DNA of 47,212 bases, taken from the NCBI GenBank assembly GCA_001800135.1, contig MGUU01000017.1, positions 1-47,212 on the forward strand, read 5' to 3'. This DNA comes from Elusimicrobia bacterium RIFCSPLOWO2_02_FULL_39_32 (GTDB taxonomy: Bacteria; Elusimicrobiota; Elusimicrobia; 2-02-FULL-39-32). The position numbers were made by a program, and so were the translations under genes. This document shows positions 45,940 to 47,212 of this stretch, piece after piece. The notes below the pieces were generated by a model. It saw only the letters and a program-made list of their open reading frames with translations. It was not told the origin of the DNA and searched no databases. How positions within the stretch are numbered: position 1 is the stretch's first letter; every line of letters begins with the position of its first letter.

Positions 45940-46770
45940 TTATTTTAATAAACTTAATTGGTTTATTTTTGCTTCATTGCGTAAACGATCTATCGCTATA
46001 TTGCAATACTTTTCATCAATATCAACTCCAATTCCTTTTCTACCATACAAGTAAGAAGCAATCAGTGTTGAACCACTACCCAAAAATGGATCTAAAACCG
46101 TATCACCAACGAAACTAAATAATTTTATACATCGTCTAGGCAATTCAATCGGAAATGGCGCAGGATGCCCACCCGCCCCCTTTTTACTTTGGCCGTTGAA
46201 TGTCCAAACTCCATTTGTCCAATCCATAAATTCCTGCTTTGAAATATCATTTACCCTACTTGCCCCCGTTTTTTTCCAACTATCTTTATATAAAACCAAA
46301 ATTAACTCAACCGGAGCGATAACATAAGGCGCGGAAGCAGACATGAACGAACCCCAAGCGGTGCGACGAGATATATTTCCCTCATTCCAAATAATTGTTG
46401 AGTGATATTTCCAGCCAATATCTTTTGCAATTTTCGTAATGTCCGCGCCAACTGATTTTTGCCCGCCCTTATTTTTATCAAGTGGAATGTTAAGTAAAAA
46501 TCGCCCCTCGTTTTTTGCTAAGTGAAAACATTTTCTAATCCATTTTTGGGTGAATTCCAAATAATCCTCATATGATAAATCGTCAACATGGGAATTATAA
46601 TGAATATCAACATTGTAAGGCGGCGAAGTAACAATCAAATCAACCGAATTATTTGGAATTGCGGAAATTTTCAAAATATCATCCTTATATATCAGAATAT
46701 TTTCCGACTCAAAGTGCGGGGAGTTAACAGTTTTTATTTTTATATTTTTTGCGGTTTCAATATTTAACAT
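45940..46770 (-). CDS. DNA methyltransferase, N6-adenine/N4-cytosine type (beta class order)
   Basis: 276 residues. The catalytic motif IV TSPPYN lies near 50. The AdoMet-binding motif I DPFLGSGST lies near 233, with motif X (HPAPFPIELPRR) just before it. The order catalytic motif first, AdoMet motif last is that of beta-class amino-methyltransferases. TSPPY is found in both adenine-N6 and cytosine-N4 enzymes. It protects host DNA from the HNH nuclease downstream. The start (ATG 46770, GAAAG immediately before) lies 4 nt after the stop of the shifted frame of the HTH gene upstream. Confidence 0.95.
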   Translation of the reverse strand: MLNIETAKNIKIKTVNSPHFESENILIYKDDILKISAIPNNSVDLIVTSPPYNVDIHYNSHVDDLSYEDYLEFTQKWIRKCFHLAKNEGRFLLNIPLDKNKGGQKSVGADITKIAKDIGWKYHSTIIWNEGNISRRTAWGSFMSASAPYVIAPVELILVLYKDSWKKTGASRVNDISKQEFMDWTNGVWTFNGQSKKGAGGHPAPFPIELPRRCIKLFSFVGDTVLDPFLGSGSTLIASYLYGRKGIGVDIDEKYCNIAIDRLRNEAKINQLSLLK

Positions 46771-46774
46771 CTTT

Positions 46775-47010
46775 CTATTTAATTAACTTACTTTTTTCAA
46801 TTTTGGCTGGATCAATTGCCGTAATCTTTGCTTTTGCAATCAAAACAACACAGGGTTGATGGTTGGGTTATCTTGCTTTCCCGCTTCAATGTTAATAAAC
46901 GTATTGTTAGAAACATCGGCAAGACAAGCCAGTTTTTCCTGCGATAAGCCCGCTTTTTTTCGCAATCTTTTTACAGTTTTCGCTATATTGTTTTTACATG
47001 ACTCTACCAT
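46775..47010 (-). pseudogene. Frameshifted XRE-type HTH controller (C-protein-like) of the restriction-modification operon
   Basis: The open frame from ATG 47010 gives 56 residues ending at a TGA at 46840-46842. It encodes a classic XRE helix-turn-helix: VKRLRKKAGLSQEKLACLADVSNNTFINIEAG (positions about 13-44). It stops just after DNPTINP, where relatives continue into a last helix. In another frame the DNA goes on as VLIAKAKITAID... to a TAG at 46775-46777, 4 nt before the methyltransferase ATG. This fits a small indel near 46845-46860, from real decay, a sequencing error, or recoding. Confidence 0.7.
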
Positions 47011-47041
47011 AATATTTTAAAATGATAAAGAAGAAGAGAGT

Positions 47042-47120
47042 GTGTCTTTACAGTTTGGCTAGAACCCATTTTATCAAAAACTGCTGAACGAAACCAGACC
47101 AAGGAAGCCAGCCCCGCCAC
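47042..47120. repeat. Right copy of ~79-bp imperfect direct repeat
   Basis: Matches 44989-45068: GTGTCTTTACAG, GAACCCATTTTATC, GCTGAAC, AAACCAGACCAAG, GCCAGCCCC. The two copies are in the same orientation and lie about 2.05 kb apart, enclosing the whole restriction-modification module. On the minus strand a 40-codon ORF (ATG in the inverted repeat at the window end) runs through it; I consider it non-coding. Confidence 0.75.
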
Positions 47121-47158
47121 CGCTCGACAAGCTCGCCACACCCCAGAAAAATACTCTT

Positions 47159-47212
47159 TACTCTTTTCATTTTGCGCGCGCCGGATTTCTTTTTCTCCTA
47201 ATGAAAAGAGTA
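47159..47212. repeat. 13-bp perfect inverted repeat at the window end
   Basis: TACTCTTTTCATT (47159-47171) and AATGAAAAGAGTA (47200-47212) are exact reverse complements with a 28-nt loop containing GCGCGCGCC. The right arm ends on the last base of the window, so the true extent is unknown. It may be a terminator, an element end, or an artefact of a contig end. Confidence 0.55.

Noticed and set aside
47042-47171. 40-codon minus-strand ORF through the right repeat
   Set aside because: The left repeat copy has a stop in the equivalent frame and the peptide has no family features; the repeat is better seen as non-coding.

Overview
The window looks like AT-rich chromosomal DNA from an uncultivated Gram-negative-type bacterium, most plausibly Omnitrophota (formerly OP3). 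This is inferred from the gene set, not from a marker gene. The clues are two giant secreted or membrane-anchored proteins, a PorV/PorQ-like outer-membrane protein fused to TPRs, proteins ending in a FlgD-Ig-like C-terminal domain, a TMTC-like GT-C/TPR protein and very many TPRs. No rRNA, tRNA, CRISPR array or transposase was found.

Left part (1-7118, minus): one uninterrupted reading frame of at least 2,372 codons runs off the left edge. It encodes a signal-anchored protein with two copies of a large module. Each module is a two-helix membrane block, then 9-10 copies of a ~94-residue repeat (exact 282-bp DNA period), then an acidic/Ser-rich linker. Region 7284-21474 (minus) holds a histidine kinase, a secreted Ig-like protein and a PorV/TPR protein behind a candidate sigma-54 promoter, the matching NtrC-type activator, and an operon of CheY, an FtsH-like protease with almost no periplasmic domain, a lipoprotein, a small membrane protein, an OmpR-type regulator and a receiver-kinase hybrid.

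Centre (22794-37424, minus): a single 4,876-codon gene. It joins two TraB/ChaN/EreA-like domains, a complete CPBP (CAAX-type) intramembrane protease, a class I methyltransferase, a GHKL ATPase, TPRs, a coiled coil, a membrane segment and a fold-type II PLP enzyme. It is flanked by two-component genes on both sides. The intergenic space shared with the divergent OmpR-type regulator carries three perfect 11-bp direct repeats, the expected kind of site for that regulator family.

Right part (38284-47212, minus): a CheY/receiver-kinase pair; a TPR + TolC-like operon (the TolC carries an AMIN-like N-terminus) with a foldable leader; a TMTC-like GT-C protein; and a type II restriction-modification module (HNH nuclease, N4/N6 methyltransferase, small protein, apparently frameshifted HTH controller). 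The module lies between two ~79-bp imperfect direct repeats, like an acquired cassette.

Working picture (inference): signal-transduction proteins (eight receiver domains, four kinases) control envelope proteins, namely the two giants, the sigma-54-driven surface proteins, the FtsH-like quality-control operon and the TolC export operon.
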